Below, piece by piece: positions 25,353-33,875 of a DNA stretch of 64,000 bases. Position 1 is the first letter of the stretch. The number at the start of each line of letters is the position of its first letter. This stretch comes from Rahnella bruchi (GTDB lineage Bacteria; Pseudomonadota; Gammaproteobacteria; Enterobacterales; Enterobacteriaceae). The position numbers and the translations under genes were made by a program. The notes under the pieces are model-generated. The model saw only the letters and a program-made list of their open reading frames with translations. It was not told the DNA's origin and searched no databases. Where the stretch lies: the NCBI RefSeq assembly GCF_003614975.1, contig NZ_QZWI01000010.1, forward strand, positions 1 to 64,000. The letters are read 5' to 3'.

Positions 25353-25383
25353 ACCACTTTTAATTATTTTTAGGTACCACTTT
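25353..25383. promoter_or_regulatory. candidate GabR direct repeat
   Basis: ACCACTTT occurs at 25353-25360 and again at 25376-25383, 23 bases apart, in the gabT/gabR intergenic region. MocR-type regulators such as GabR bind two direct repeats of about this spacing. The second copy runs into the TTG start of gabR. Confidence 0.5.
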
Positions 25384-26893
25384 GCGTTCACTGCTTTCTG
25401 ACCTCATTTCACAGCGCCTGGCAGACAGTTCTGCAGGTACACTAAATAAGCGCGTTTATCAGGCGTTGCAGCAGGCTATTTTCGACGGCAGTATCATGCC
25501 CGGCAGCCGTTTACCTGCTTCGCGTGACCTGGCTAAAGAGCTGGCCATTTCGCGAAATACTGTGCTGGCGTCGTATGACCAATTGCAGGCAGAGGGTTAC
25601 ATTCAGACCCGTACCGGAAGTGGAACCTTCGTCACATCAGATTTACCCAAAGATGGTGTGATTGCTGATAACGCTGTCCATCATTGCACGCCGGTTCTCA
25701 GCCATGTTGTACTTTCAGAACGCGGCGTCCGGCTACTGAAGCGCACAGGCGTTGCTTCGCAACAATGGGGCGCATTTATGCCGGGTGTGCCTGACGTCAA
25801 AAAGTTTCCGCATGATATCTGGCGCAAACTTCAGAACCGGTTGAGCCGGCATCTGCACCCTGAGTTCCTTACCTATTCTCGCCACGGCGGATGCCCGGAG
25901 CTGCAACAAGCACTGGCGGATTATCTGCGTATTGCACGTTCTGTCGATTGCACGGCTGAACAAATCCTTATCACATCAGGTACACATCAGGCCCTGGATT
26001 TACTGGCGAAAATGTTGTGTGACCCTGGCGATGTCGCATGGATCGAGGAACCGAGTTACTGGGGGATCCGTAATGTGCTGACCATCAATGGCGTGGATAT
26101 CCAGCCGGTACTGGTAGATGAAAATGGTATGGCTCCGCCTGACGATTTTTCCGCTAATACAGAAAATTTTCGAGTACCTAAACTCATTTGTGTGACACCT
26201 TCACATCACTATCCGCTCGGATCGGTCATGAGTCTGGCGCGTCGTCAAAAAATTCTGGCGCTGGCCAGCGGGCAAGGCAGTTGGGTGATTGAGGATGATT
26301 ACGACAGTGAGTTCCGTTATTCGGGCAGCCCGATTCCGGCATTGCAGGGGCTAAGCAGCGATGCACCGGTAATTTATATCGGAACATTCAGCAAAACGTT
26401 ATACCCGGCGATGCGAATCAGTTACGTTGTTCTACCCCGCACGCTGGCGTCACGCTTAAAAATCGCACACTCGGAGTTATACCGTGGCGGGAACGGGTTG
26501 ACACAACTAACCCTTGCCGAATTTATTCGCGAAGGACACTACGCAGCGCATATCCGCAAAATGCGTCTGATCTACGGCAAGCGCAGAAATGCGCTAACAC
26601 GTCTCATTGAAGAGGAACTTGGCCCCGAATATCTAAGTGAGGGCAGTAACGCTGGATTGCATCTTATTCTTTCCTTGCCAGATTCTGTTGATGACGTTGC
26701 TTTGTGTGCAGAGCTTGAACTGTTGAACATCCTTGCACGCCCACTTTCAGCTTATTACTCGCGCCCTGCCCCGCGGCGAGGATTATTGCTTGGGTATGCT
26801 TGTGTCCCTGAGGAAGAAATAGAAATCGCATTCGGACATATCGTCCGTTGCCTGAAACGCAGGTTGCAATTAGAGGGTTCACTACGAAAATGA
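25382..26893 (+). CDS. gabR: GabR-like MocR-family regulator (GntR HTH + aminotransferase domain)
   Basis: 503 residues with a TTG start at 25382; no usable ATG lies nearby. Residues 20-85 form a GntR winged helix (L-P-A-S-R-D-L-A-K-E-L-A-I-S-R-N-T-V). From about 130 a type I aminotransferase-like domain follows, with the PLP Lys338 in F-S-K-T-L-Y-P. In Bacillus, GabR senses GABA through PLP and activates gabTD while repressing itself. The divergent position beside gabTD supports the same role. The last codon is followed at once by the octamer array. Confidence 0.9.
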   Translation: MRSLLSDLISQRLADSSAGTLNKRVYQALQQAIFDGSIMPGSRLPASRDLAKELAISRNTVLASYDQLQAEGYIQTRTGSGTFVTSDLPKDGVIADNAVHHCTPVLSHVVLSERGVRLLKRTGVASQQWGAFMPGVPDVKKFPHDIWRKLQNRLSRHLHPEFLTYSRHGGCPELQQALADYLRIARSVDCTAEQILITSGTHQALDLLAKMLCDPGDVAWIEEPSYWGIRNVLTINGVDIQPVLVDENGMAPPDDFSANTENFRVPKLICVTPSHHYPLGSVMSLARRQKILALASGQGSWVIEDDYDSEFRYSGSPIPALQGLSSDAPVIYIGTFSKTLYPAMRISYVVLPRTLASRLKIAHSELYRGGNGLTQLTLAEFIREGHYAAHIRKMRLIYGKRRNALTRLIEEELGPEYLSEGSNAGLHLILSLPDSVDDVALCAELELLNILARPLSAYYSRPAPRRGLLLGYACVPEEEIEIAFGHIVRCLKRRLQLEGSLRK

Positions 26894-26900
26894 GAATCTG

Positions 26901-26960
26901 TGATTTTGTGATTTTGTGATTTTGTGATTTTGTGATTTTGTGATTTTGTGATTTTGTGAT
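26901..26960. repeat. octamer tandem block 1: TGATTTTG x7
   Basis: Seven perfect copies of TGATTTTG (26901-26956) plus a partial copy, beginning six bases after the gabR stop codon. It forms the left edge of the 1.4-kb array. Confidence 0.95.
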
Positions 26961-27662
26961 TACAGAATCACTTAATCTCAGGAGTTTGCAATCACTAAAT
27001 CCAAACATCTCAACATCCTGTGATCAACCACTAATCTTTTAATCCCACAATCCTGGAATCTTTGAATCACAAGATTGGATTACTAAATCCCACAATCCTT
27101 TAATCATGTAATCTAAAAATCCTAAGATTTGTAAACATCAATCCTGTAATCCTATAATTCTTAAATCCTAATCCTGACCTCACAGAACCCCAGGATGGAC
27201 ATCCTATAATCCCAGAATCACTCTCATGATCTCCGGTTCATATCATCACAGCTCCCGATTCCAGAATCCTATCATCCTGAAAATTTGTCAGTTGACCATA
27301 CAATCTTAAGATTCTTTTGAAATCCTGAGATTACACAATCCTTACCCCCTCAATTATTCATCATTTAACTCATTGATATTAATACAATGATTACATAATC
27401 ACATAATCTTATTCCAAGATTAAATCTTATAATCCTGAAATCACATTCACTGCGCCACTCTCTGTAAAAGGATTTAAGGATTACAAGATTTCATAATCCT
27501 ATAATGCGTTCACATCGCCTGTTGAGATTGTGTAAGGTCAGAATCATAGAATCCCATTAGGCGTAGACCCCTGGGATTCAGTAAATAAATCCTATAATCC
27601 TGACACTTTTAGAATCCCATAATTCCGTGATGGTGGCATTGCCATCTCCGGAGCGCAGAATG

Positions 27663-27813
27663 TTGAGATGTTGAGATGTTGAGATGTTGAGATGTTGAGA
27701 TGTTGAGATGTTGAGATGTTGAGATGTTGAGATGTTGAGATGGTGAGATGGTGAGATGGTGAGATGGTGAGATGGTGAGATGGTGAGATGGTGAGATGGT
27801 GAGATGGTGAGAT
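27663..27813. repeat. octamer tandem block 2: TTGAGATG x10 then GTGAGATG x8
   Basis: Ten perfect TTGAGATG units (27663-27742) pass directly into eight GTGAGATG units (27743-27806) and a partial unit. A single T-to-G change at the first base of the unit marks the switch, which implies two rounds of local amplification. Confidence 0.95.
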
Positions 27814-27904
27814 TTTAAATGTACGGCTAATCTTGTCCATACATTTTTATTTCACAGACATATCAGTTAAAGGATGGCATCAGAATCCAGCATTCCTAAA
27901 ATTC

Positions 27905-27944
27905 AGAGATTTAGAGATTTAGAGATTTAGAGATTTAGAGATTT
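27905..27944. repeat. octamer tandem block 3: AGAGATTT x5
   Basis: Five perfect copies of AGAGATTT. The unit length is again 8 bp and the core again contains GATT. Confidence 0.95.
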
Positions 27945-28315
27945 AATAATCAGCAGATTGGAGGATGTACACTAACCCTCATAAATGTTTGTTAAACCTT
28001 AATCTGAAGATTCTGTAATCCTCAAATCATACAATCTTCACCGTATAGAATCCTCAAATTAATAAAACAGGATATCTCAGATGGTGAGATACCAAATCAA
28101 CTCAACCTTACTGAATCCTGTAATCATGGGATAATGAAATTCTATAATCCTTAGATATTGAAATCTCCGGATGCAAACTTTATAGTAGTATCTCAATCCT
28201 GTGATTCATGGATTAGTAAATCCCATAATCCTAAGATTACAAACTATATGAATCCTAAAATCTTATGATTTTGGAATCCTGTTATCTTCACTGAACGCTT
28301 CATCAAGAGGTTGTC

Positions 28316-28942
28316 ATGGCAGCGAAAATTATTTCCTTCCTAAACGGGAAGGGCGGAGTAGGGAAAACCACGACATCAATAAACATAGCAACTTGTCTGG
28401 CGAGACAAGGCCATAAAGTGGTGATGGTTGATACTGATCCGCAGGGAAGCATCAGCAACTGGTACGACGAAAGTAAATGTCAGTTCGACCTGGCAGAAGC
28501 AGCTTCAGAAAAAGAAGTCTATACCGTACGCAAGCAACTGAAAGAATACGATTACGTAGTGATTGATGGAGCCGCTGCAATTTCAGCCATTTCATCCGCA
28601 GCAGTGATGGTCAGCGATTTAGTTCTGATCCCCGTAACACCGTCACCATTAGATTTTGCCGCTTGTGGCGCTATTTTGGCCGTTGTGGAAGCTCGCGAAA
28701 ACCTGCAACCAGTAATTGCGCGCTTTCTGATCACCAAAAAAGTGGCTTCAGCTAAAATGCTTGAAGTATTAAAAGTATCCATTGCCGATACGGGTGTTCC
28801 TGCACTGCGTACCGGTACGACCCAACGCCAGGTTTACATCCGAACCATGATGGATGGTGGCACCGTTTTCGATACAACGGACGGGAATGCGAAGGGTGAA
28901 ATTGAAATTATGACCAGAGAAATCACGGAGTTGCTGAAATGA
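28316..28942 (+). CDS. parF: ParA-family partition ATPase, ParF-like
   Basis: 208 residues, no N-terminal HTH, so the small type Ib class. Deviant Walker A K-G-G-V-G-K-T-T at 12-19, Walker A' D-T-D-P at 39-42, and V-V-I-D-G-A with P-V-T-P-S-P-L-D-F follow the TP228 ParF sequence closely over the full length. ParF polymerises on ATP binding and moves plasmids with ParG bound at parH. The gene follows the octamer array, with AGAGG before the ATG, and overlaps the parG-like gene by 4 bases. Confidence 0.95.
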   Translation: MAAKIISFLNGKGGVGKTTTSINIATCLARQGHKVVMVDTDPQGSISNWYDESKCQFDLAEAASEKEVYTVRKQLKEYDYVVIDGAAAISAISSAAVMVSDLVLIPVTPSPLDFAACGAILAVVEARENLQPVIARFLITKKVASAKMLEVLKVSIADTGVPALRTGTTQRQVYIRTMMDGGTVFDTTDGNAKGEIEIMTREITELLK

Positions 28943-29148
28943 AAATGAAACTTGGCCAGCACAGACAACTGACCACAGCACTGGACGCTGTAGCAAAACC
29001 ACCTGCATCGGTGAAAAAATTACAGACTAATATCGATGAAGAACTGCATCGTCGGTTCAAAACCAGCTGTTTCCTGCAAGATCGCGAAATGAAAGACGTT
29101 CTGACAGAATTGATCCAAGCCTGGCTCATCCACAACGAACGCGCTTAA
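28939..29148 (+). CDS. parG: ParG-like centromere-binding protein (ribbon-helix-helix)
   Basis: 69 residues. After a flexible, basic N-terminal tail, the C-terminal half ([16 protein letters not shown], then L-T-E-L-I-Q-A-W-L) aligns with the RHH domain of TP228 ParG. ParG dimers bind tetramer boxes in the centromere and operator, and the tail stimulates ParF ATPase. The start at 28939 overlaps the parF stop; an ATG at 28945 is possible. The 8-bp-periodic array upstream is its likely binding region. Confidence 0.85.
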   Translation: MKMKLGQHRQLTTALDAVAKPPASVKKLQTNIDEELHRRFKTSCFLQDREMKDVLTELIQAWLIHNERA

Positions 29149-29370
29149 TATTATGATCGCTGGCAGGATCGGGTCTTACAGGCCCGTTTCTGACTGCATC
29201 TAGTCTGTAACCCTTGCACTGTCTGCCCTAAACCCTAATCAGCTCCTTCCTGAAGCTTTCTCTCCGTTGTTATCAGATCCCAAGATCAAATAATGTTTTG
29301 TTTATTTTATAAGTTTAGATCTTTCTCTTTAGGGAGGGTTTTTACTTATTATTATCATGAGGTTAGAACA
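29149..29370. other. spacer between parG and the iteron origin
   Basis: 222 bases with no gene. It contains a T-rich stretch (about 29295-29350), but no clear hairpin or iteron was seen before about 29374. Confidence 0.4.
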
Positions 29371-29456
29371 CTCATTGTGGAGTGATTTCCTGCCCGAGGT
29401 GGAGATCCTTCATGTTTGATGTGGATCCTTTTCATGGTCAATGTAGAGTCTTTTTC

Positions 29457-29465
29457 TGTGGATAA
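29457..29465. promoter_or_regulatory. DnaA box
   Basis: TGTGGATAA is the exact reverse complement of the consensus TTATCCACA. It lies inside the iteron region and overlaps a degenerate iteron. A one-mismatch relative (TGTGGATAT) follows at about 29508. Confidence 0.65.
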
Positions 29466-30111
29466 TTTCTTTAGAGATCAGATCATTATGTACGTGGAAG
29501 GATTTTCTGTGGATATTTTACGCGATAACCCGCTCTTCACCTCGTAATGACCAGTTTAATGACTAACATACTGTCATCACAGACTTTTCTTATAAGTGGA
29601 AACATTTCCTGATCCCATAGGAAACAGAGATATGTGGAAGAATTTCCTGTGACAGCGTCACGTGATGTCACTAACAGACAAAAGTGATCCCTGAACACCT
29701 ATGGAACAGCTCAGGAAAGGGCTGATCGCAGGATGCAAAACGGTTATGTGGAGATTTTTCCTGATCCCTTAAAGGGTATATGTGGAAACATTATCTGATC
29801 TAGAAATGAGAAATTCTTAATGGGATCAGAGAAGTAGTGATAAAAATCAACGTGTTATTAATTTGGTGACGTTGTCACATGCCTATATGTGGAGCTTTTT
29901 CCTGATCCTGATGGCAATTTGCAAAGGCTAATAGGTACTCACAAAATAGAGCAATCCTGTTAAGTGGAAAGATTTCCTGATCCCGGAGTCATCCATATGT
30001 GGAAAGATTTTCTGCAAAGTGATCGCTGGCCTTATGTGGAATCATTTCCTGATCTCCCTCCCGCTGTGGCGCTAATGTGGAGACATTTTCTGATCCCACT
30101 GTCTGCTATAT

Positions 30112-30348
30112 GTGGAAAGTTTTCCTGATGATCCCTCCCTAGACAAGAACGAGGCTAGAAAAAGAAATGAGAAGGAGGTCACACTGCTGAAATTGACGAT
30201 TAAACACTCAACCACACCTCTAATGTGGAGGAATTATCTGATCACTGGCAGTGATGAGGGGCTCAAATGCCTGTCCGGCAGATTAAAGATCCCTGAAGGA
30301 ATATGTGGAGAAATTTCCTGTAAAAGTGTGGTCGATCCAGCATGTTAA
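30112..30348 (+). other. open frame across iterons, probably not a gene
   Basis: A 78-codon frame runs through three iterons. Its sequence is dominated by translated repeat and has no recognised family, so I treat it as chance. Confidence 0.3.
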
Positions 30349-30400
30349 AAAAAGGATCCCTGATGCGCTGGAAATCCTTATGTGGAGAATTTTCCTGATC

Positions 30401-30480
30401 TGTTTTTTTTGATCATCATTTATCTATATGATTTTAATATAATAAATAACTTTTGTTTTTACTTTACGGCAGCATTTTTT
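30401..30480. other. AT-rich stretch, candidate DNA unwinding element
   Basis: Eighty bases, almost all A/T, with runs such as TTTTTTTT and TATAATAAATAA between the second-last and last iterons. This is the usual position of a melting region next to iterons. It may also carry the repB promoter. Confidence 0.55.
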
Positions 30481-30523
30481 ATGTGGAATAATTTACCTTC
30501 TTTCCACTTATGGATCCTGCTAC

Positions 30524-31510
30524 ATGGAACTGAATAAACTCACAGTAGTTCAGGGGAACGATCTTCTTGAAGGCGCATACAGCGTCACTCTGGATGAAAT
30601 GCGCTTGCTTAACCTCGCGCTGGCTCAAATTGATAGCAGGAAACCGCAACCGGATACGCTTTATCGACTTTTCCCTCAGGATTATCAGCGGATCTACGGG
30701 GTAAACCCGACAAGCAGCCACCGCCAGTTACGCGAAGCAGCTGAAAGTCTGATGAAAAAACCGGTCACCATCTACAAACCTGATGTGAAAACCGGCAAGG
30801 TACGTACTGTGCAGCTCTCCTGGTTCTCGCGTCTGGAATACGTCAGCAGTGATGATCACAGCGCGGTTGTGCTGAGATTCGGGCAGGACGTTGCGCCGTA
30901 TCTCTATGAACTTAAAGAATCTTTCACCAAACTCAATTTCGCTAACATAGCGAAACTTGATACCCCGTTTTCCGTGCGCCTGTATGGCTGGCTAATCAAA
31001 GCCAAGAACCTCTACGGGCGACGCAGCGGCAAAGCCATTGAAGTGACGCTGGATCTTAACTGGATGCGCGAGAAGGCCGGTTTGGCGGGCAAATACGAGG
31101 ACTATCGTGACTTCCGTCAGAAGCTGCTTGAGCCGACGATCAACCGGATCAACGCCAATACCGACATCTCTGTCGTCTGGGAACCGGTAAAGCAGGGCAG
31201 AACCGTAGTATCTATCAAATTTGCCTATGTGGATGAATCGGCTCCAGAAGCCAGCAAGCCGTTGCGTCCGCGTTTACCACGGCGTCCGCGTGCTGTTGCA
31301 GGGTCCGCTCTCGAAGGGGAGTGGGCACGACGTTGCATTGCAATCTTTGAAGAGTATCTCGATAAATTAAGCTCCTACGATGTCGAGGAAAAGGCCACGT
31401 TGCCGGATCTGCGCAAGCTATCAGGCTGGTACAAGATGATTGGCGAGAAGAATAAACAAAAAGAAATTCTCTCTGAAGTCAGTTCTCGCAGCAAAAAAGC
31501 CGCGGCCTGA
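30524..31510 (+). CDS. repB: plasmid replication initiator, RepB/Rep_3 family
   Basis: 328 residues. The two winged-helix domains of Rep_3 initiators are visible: L-T-L-x-E-M-R-L-L-N-L-A-L-A-type N-terminal helix, F-S-V-R-L-Y-G-W-L and F-R-Q-K-L-L-E-P-T-I-N-R-I-N in the second domain, and a basic, Arg/Pro-rich linker (P-R-L-P-R-R-P-R) before a helical C-terminal extension. Rep binds the iterons as monomer to start replication and as dimer to repress itself. The extension beyond about residue 260 is longer than in minimal Rep_3 proteins. Closest known types include RepFIB-like initiators. Confidence 0.95.
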   Translation: MELNKLTVVQGNDLLEGAYSVTLDEMRLLNLALAQIDSRKPQPDTLYRLFPQDYQRIYGVNPTSSHRQLREAAESLMKKPVTIYKPDVKTGKVRTVQLSWFSRLEYVSSDDHSAVVLRFGQDVAPYLYELKESFTKLNFANIAKLDTPFSVRLYGWLIKAKNLYGRRSGKAIEVTLDLNWMREKAGLAGKYEDYRDFRQKLLEPTINRINANTDISVVWEPVKQGRTVVSIKFAYVDESAPEASKPLRPRLPRRPRAVAGSALEGEWARRCIAIFEEYLDKLSSYDVEEKATLPDLRKLSGWYKMIGEKNKQKEILSEVSSRSKKAAA

Positions 31511-31536
31511 AAACCTGGTTTCCGACCCAAACTTGA

Positions 31537-31569
31537 ACGGCGTATCGATAGTAAGATATGCCGTTTTTT
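31537..31569 (+). terminator. terminator of repB
   Basis: A 10-bp stem (ACGGCGTATC/GATATGCCGT, one G-U pair), 8-base loop and TTTTT follow the repB stop by 26 bases. Confidence 0.8.
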
Positions 31570-32105
31570 ATTGACCGGCATCTGGAAAAGATATGTGGTT
31601 TCTCAGCAGTTCTCTTATGTTATAGGGCTTACGGTGTTAGTGAGTACTTACTGGGTGTGATCAGGTAATCTTTCCACATTAGCCGTTTTGGCGGCTTTTT
31701 CAGCGGACTGAATCGAAAGTGATAAGGCATAGGTTACAAAAAGGGATCACGCGAGACGTATACTCCAGGACGGATGCCAGTTTCTACTGTAAATAAGACC
31801 TAGGATGTAAGTGAGTACTTACACCATGCGCCGTGCATATTCTTTGATTACCGCCCTGCACCAGTGCACCGACATTTCATCGTCATCAGTGATGGGTATA
31901 GCTAAAAAATGGCTTAATTAATCAAAAAATAACATGACAAATTTATCGAATTTAACTTGATTGTTCGAAGAGGTTTTTTGGGCATTAAGAAATAACTAAC
32001 AGCTATAAGCCATATTTTTTCGTTGTTAGACAAGGCCAAACGGCGTCCTTACTCTTTGTCATGTTTTGTAAACCGTTTGCACTCCTTACAGATGAGGGAT
32101 CTCTT
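31570..32105. other. gap between repB and the ABC operon
   Basis: No gene. It holds two copies of a palindrome around GTGAGTACTTAC (31636-31652 and 31807-31822) and an inverted solitary iteron (31659-31679). The right part (31910-32000) is AT-rich and probably holds the ABC-operon promoter. Confidence 0.6.
31659..31679 (-). repeat. solitary iteron-like site, inverted
   Basis: On the minus strand it reads ATGTGGAAAGATTACCTGATC, one base from the origin iteron consensus. It lies 90 bases past the repB terminator, in the opposite orientation to the origin array. Confidence 0.75.
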
Positions 32106-33818
32106 TTGGCTACGTTATTACGTTCTTCCTTCGCGCCAGCTGGACAACGCGTGCGCCGCACTGCCTCTTTCAAAATCGCATTACTGGCCAGCGCGGTAAT
32201 GTTGTCCTCTTTTGCTTACGCTGATGATGTCTTAAAAGAAGGCATCACACCGGCAACCGATGCCAGCCAGGTTCCTGCTGCGGCGAAACTGCGCACCGAT
32301 ACGGTGATCGCCGGGATCTCAGAACCTCAGGGTATTTTTAACCCTTACTTTTTCGTTAACGGCTGGGATGAAAACGTCACTAACGTGATTTTCGCCCGTC
32401 TGATTGACTGGGACAGCCAGGGTAAACTGGTCCCTGGTCTGGCAGAAAGCTGGACCGTCAGCCCTGATGGCAAAACTTACACCATCAAACTGCGCCACGA
32501 TCTGAAGTTCAGTGATGGCTCTCCGCTGACGGCAGAAGATGTCGCATTCACGCTGACCGTGTTGTATGACCCGAAATACGACGGCGACACGGACATCACA
32601 CTGGCACACATTGCCGGTGGTGATGAGTATAAGCAGGGTAAGGCTGACAGCATCAGCGGCCTGAAAGTGATCGACCCGCTGACGTTGCAGGTCACCACCA
32701 CACAGCCGGGTGCGACGACGTTGCAGAAAATTGGCGGGCCGGTGCTGTCGAAAGCGTATTACGGCAAAGGCTATTCACGCGGAAATCTTGATTACCTGCG
32801 CACGCTGCACGGTAAACCACTGGGCAATGGCCCGTATGTGTATGACAAATATATTCCGGGGCAGGAGATCCGTTTCCACGCCAATGCCAACTATTATCGT
32901 GGAGTACCGCCGACCCCGCGCTTTATCTATCGCGTGACCAATCCGTCGACTAACTTCCAGCTGTTCCAGACCGGTGACACCGATTACGACGCATTCACTT
33001 CGCGCCCGGATGATATCGAACAGCTGAAAATGCTCGGCTTTGCCAACATCAACCTGTACGGTTCCAGCGATTACAGCAAGATTGAGTTCAACGTAAGACG
33101 GCCTGCATTGCAGGATGTCAAAGTCCGTCAGGCGCTGATTTACGGCCTGGATCGTCAGAAATTGATCGACGTGGTTTATCAGGGCTACGGCTCAGTAGCG
33201 ATCGAGCCGATCGCGCCGATTTCCTGGGCGTATAACACTGAAGGCGTGAACCCGTACAAATTCGATCCGGCGCAGGCAAATAAGCTGCTGGATGAAGCAG
33301 GGTGGAAAGCGGGCAGCGACGGGATCCGTGTAAAAGACGGTAAACGTCTGGAACTGACGCTGCTGGTCAGCAAAAAAGTGCTGAACGATGCGCTGATCCC
33401 GATTGCGAAAGAGAACTACCAGAAAATCGGCGTGCTGCTGAAACCACAAGTTGTGGACTTTAACGCGCTGATGTCACAACGCAAGGCCGGGAATTACGAT
33501 CTGGCGTCCTTCAGCACCAGCACGCTCAACGATCCGCACGATGGCGTCTGGGATTATTACAGCACAGAATCCACGGAGTCTGGCTATAACAACCCTGAAG
33601 TCGACAAACTGATCAATGAAGGCAACGCGACGCTGGATATTGAAAAACGGAAGCCGATCTACCACGAACTGTACAAAGTACTGGCCAACGATCCGCCGGT
33701 GATCCTGCTCGGTAACCGTAAAATCCTTTCCGCCAGCAGCGCCCGTGTGACGGGGTTTAAACCGGATATTTACAACGGTCTGACCGGCAGTCTGCCGGAC
33801 GTCAAAATCGTAAAATAA
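32106..33818 (+). CDS. peptide-type ABC transporter substrate-binding protein (SBP_bac_5)
   Basis: 570 residues from a TTG at 32106, preceded by GAGGGA at 7 bases; an ATG at 32061 has no ribosome-binding site. The signal peptide is long: a basic region rich in Arg up to about residue 21, a hydrophobic core, and A-Y-A at the cleavage site. The mature part has the family 5 pattern (L-A-E-S-W-T-V-S-P-D-G-K-T-Y-T, then F-S-D-G-x-P-L-T-A-E-D-V). It binds oligopeptides, opines or similar in the periplasm for the permease and ATPases encoded next. Confidence 0.85.
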   Translation: MATLLRSSFAPAGQRVRRTASFKIALLASAVMLSSFAYADDVLKEGITPATDASQVPAAAKLRTDTVIAGISEPQGIFNPYFFVNGWDENVTNVIFARLIDWDSQGKLVPGLAESWTVSPDGKTYTIKLRHDLKFSDGSPLTAEDVAFTLTVLYDPKYDGDTDITLAHIAGGDEYKQGKADSISGLKVIDPLTLQVTTTQPGATTLQKIGGPVLSKAYYGKGYSRGNLDYLRTLHGKPLGNGPYVYDKYIPGQEIRFHANANYYRGVPPTPRFIYRVTNPSTNFQLFQTGDTDYDAFTSRPDDIEQLKMLGFANINLYGSSDYSKIEFNVRRPALQDVKVRQALIYGLDRQKLIDVVYQGYGSVAIEPIAPISWAYNTEGVNPYKFDPAQANKLLDEAGWKAGSDGIRVKDGKRLELTLLVSKKVLNDALIPIAKENYQKIGVLLKPQVVDFNALMSQRKAGNYDLASFSTSTLNDPHDGVWDYYSTESTESGYNNPEVDKLINEGNATLDIEKRKPIYHELYKVLANDPPVILLGNRKILSASSARVTGFKPDIYNGLTGSLPDVKIVK

Positions 33819-33835
33819 TCCCGTTCAACCACATT

Positions 33836-33863
33836 GCCGCCGCACTTTTGCCGGTGCGGCGGC
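33836..33863 (+). terminator. intercistronic hairpin after the binding-protein gene
   Basis: A 10-bp perfect G+C stem (GCCGCCGCAC/GTGCGGCGGC) with an 8-base loop and no T tract. Such structures usually protect or attenuate transcripts so that the binding protein is made in excess over the permease. Confidence 0.6.
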
Positions 33864-33875
33864 CTTGGGAAAGTC

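Larger units (their letters stand above)
26895..28315. repeat. 1.4-kb octamer-periodic array, probable parH-type centromere and parFG operator
   Basis: The whole gap between gabR and parF is made of AATC/GATT tetramers with 4-base AT-rich spacers. AATC starts at 27033, 27041, 27049, 27057 and 27065, then GATT at 27073. A second run has AATC at 27086, 27094, 27102, 27110 and 27118, then GATT at 27126. This is an exact 8-bp step. In TP228 the ParG protein binds ACTC tetramers separated by 4-bp AT-rich spacers in parH and in the parFG operator, upstream of parF. The position and geometry here match that plan, but the array is far longer. No protein gene is credible inside it. Confidence 0.8.
29374..30511. 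repeat. iteron array of the replication origin (about 19 copies)
   Basis: Near-identical units of the form TATGTGGAAANATTTYCTGATCC recur at about 29375, 29419, 29441, 29457, 29492, 29593, 29631, 29745, 29779, 29885, 29961, 29996, 30033, 30074, 30109, 30221, 30301, 30379 and 30480, all in the same orientation. Best copies end in GATC. The last lies just before repB and is followed by an inverted half-site TCCACTTAT at 30503-30511, which suits Rep autoregulation. The many GATC sites could allow Dam/SeqA control. Confidence 0.9.

Noticed and set aside
26664..27008. Minus-strand frame ending in repeated H-K-I-T-K-S-Q-N
   Set aside because: It is a translation of the TGATTTTG tandem block plus antisense gabR. 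No real protein is implied.
27592..27840. Minus-strand frame of repeated S-P-S-H-H-L-T-I and S-T-S-Q-H-L-N-I
   Set aside because: It comes from the 8-bp tandem repeats. Because 8 is not a multiple of 3, the frame cycles through three readings, which gives a spurious 24-bp-periodic peptide.
26895..28315. CRISPR or protein-coding repeat region
   Set aside because: The 8-bp period is too short for CRISPR, and frames are random. A partition centromere next to parFG fits better.
29374..30511. CRISPR array
   Set aside because: Repeats are imperfect, have irregular spacing from about 21 to 110 bp, lie next to a Rep gene, and no cas genes are present. Iterons explain them.
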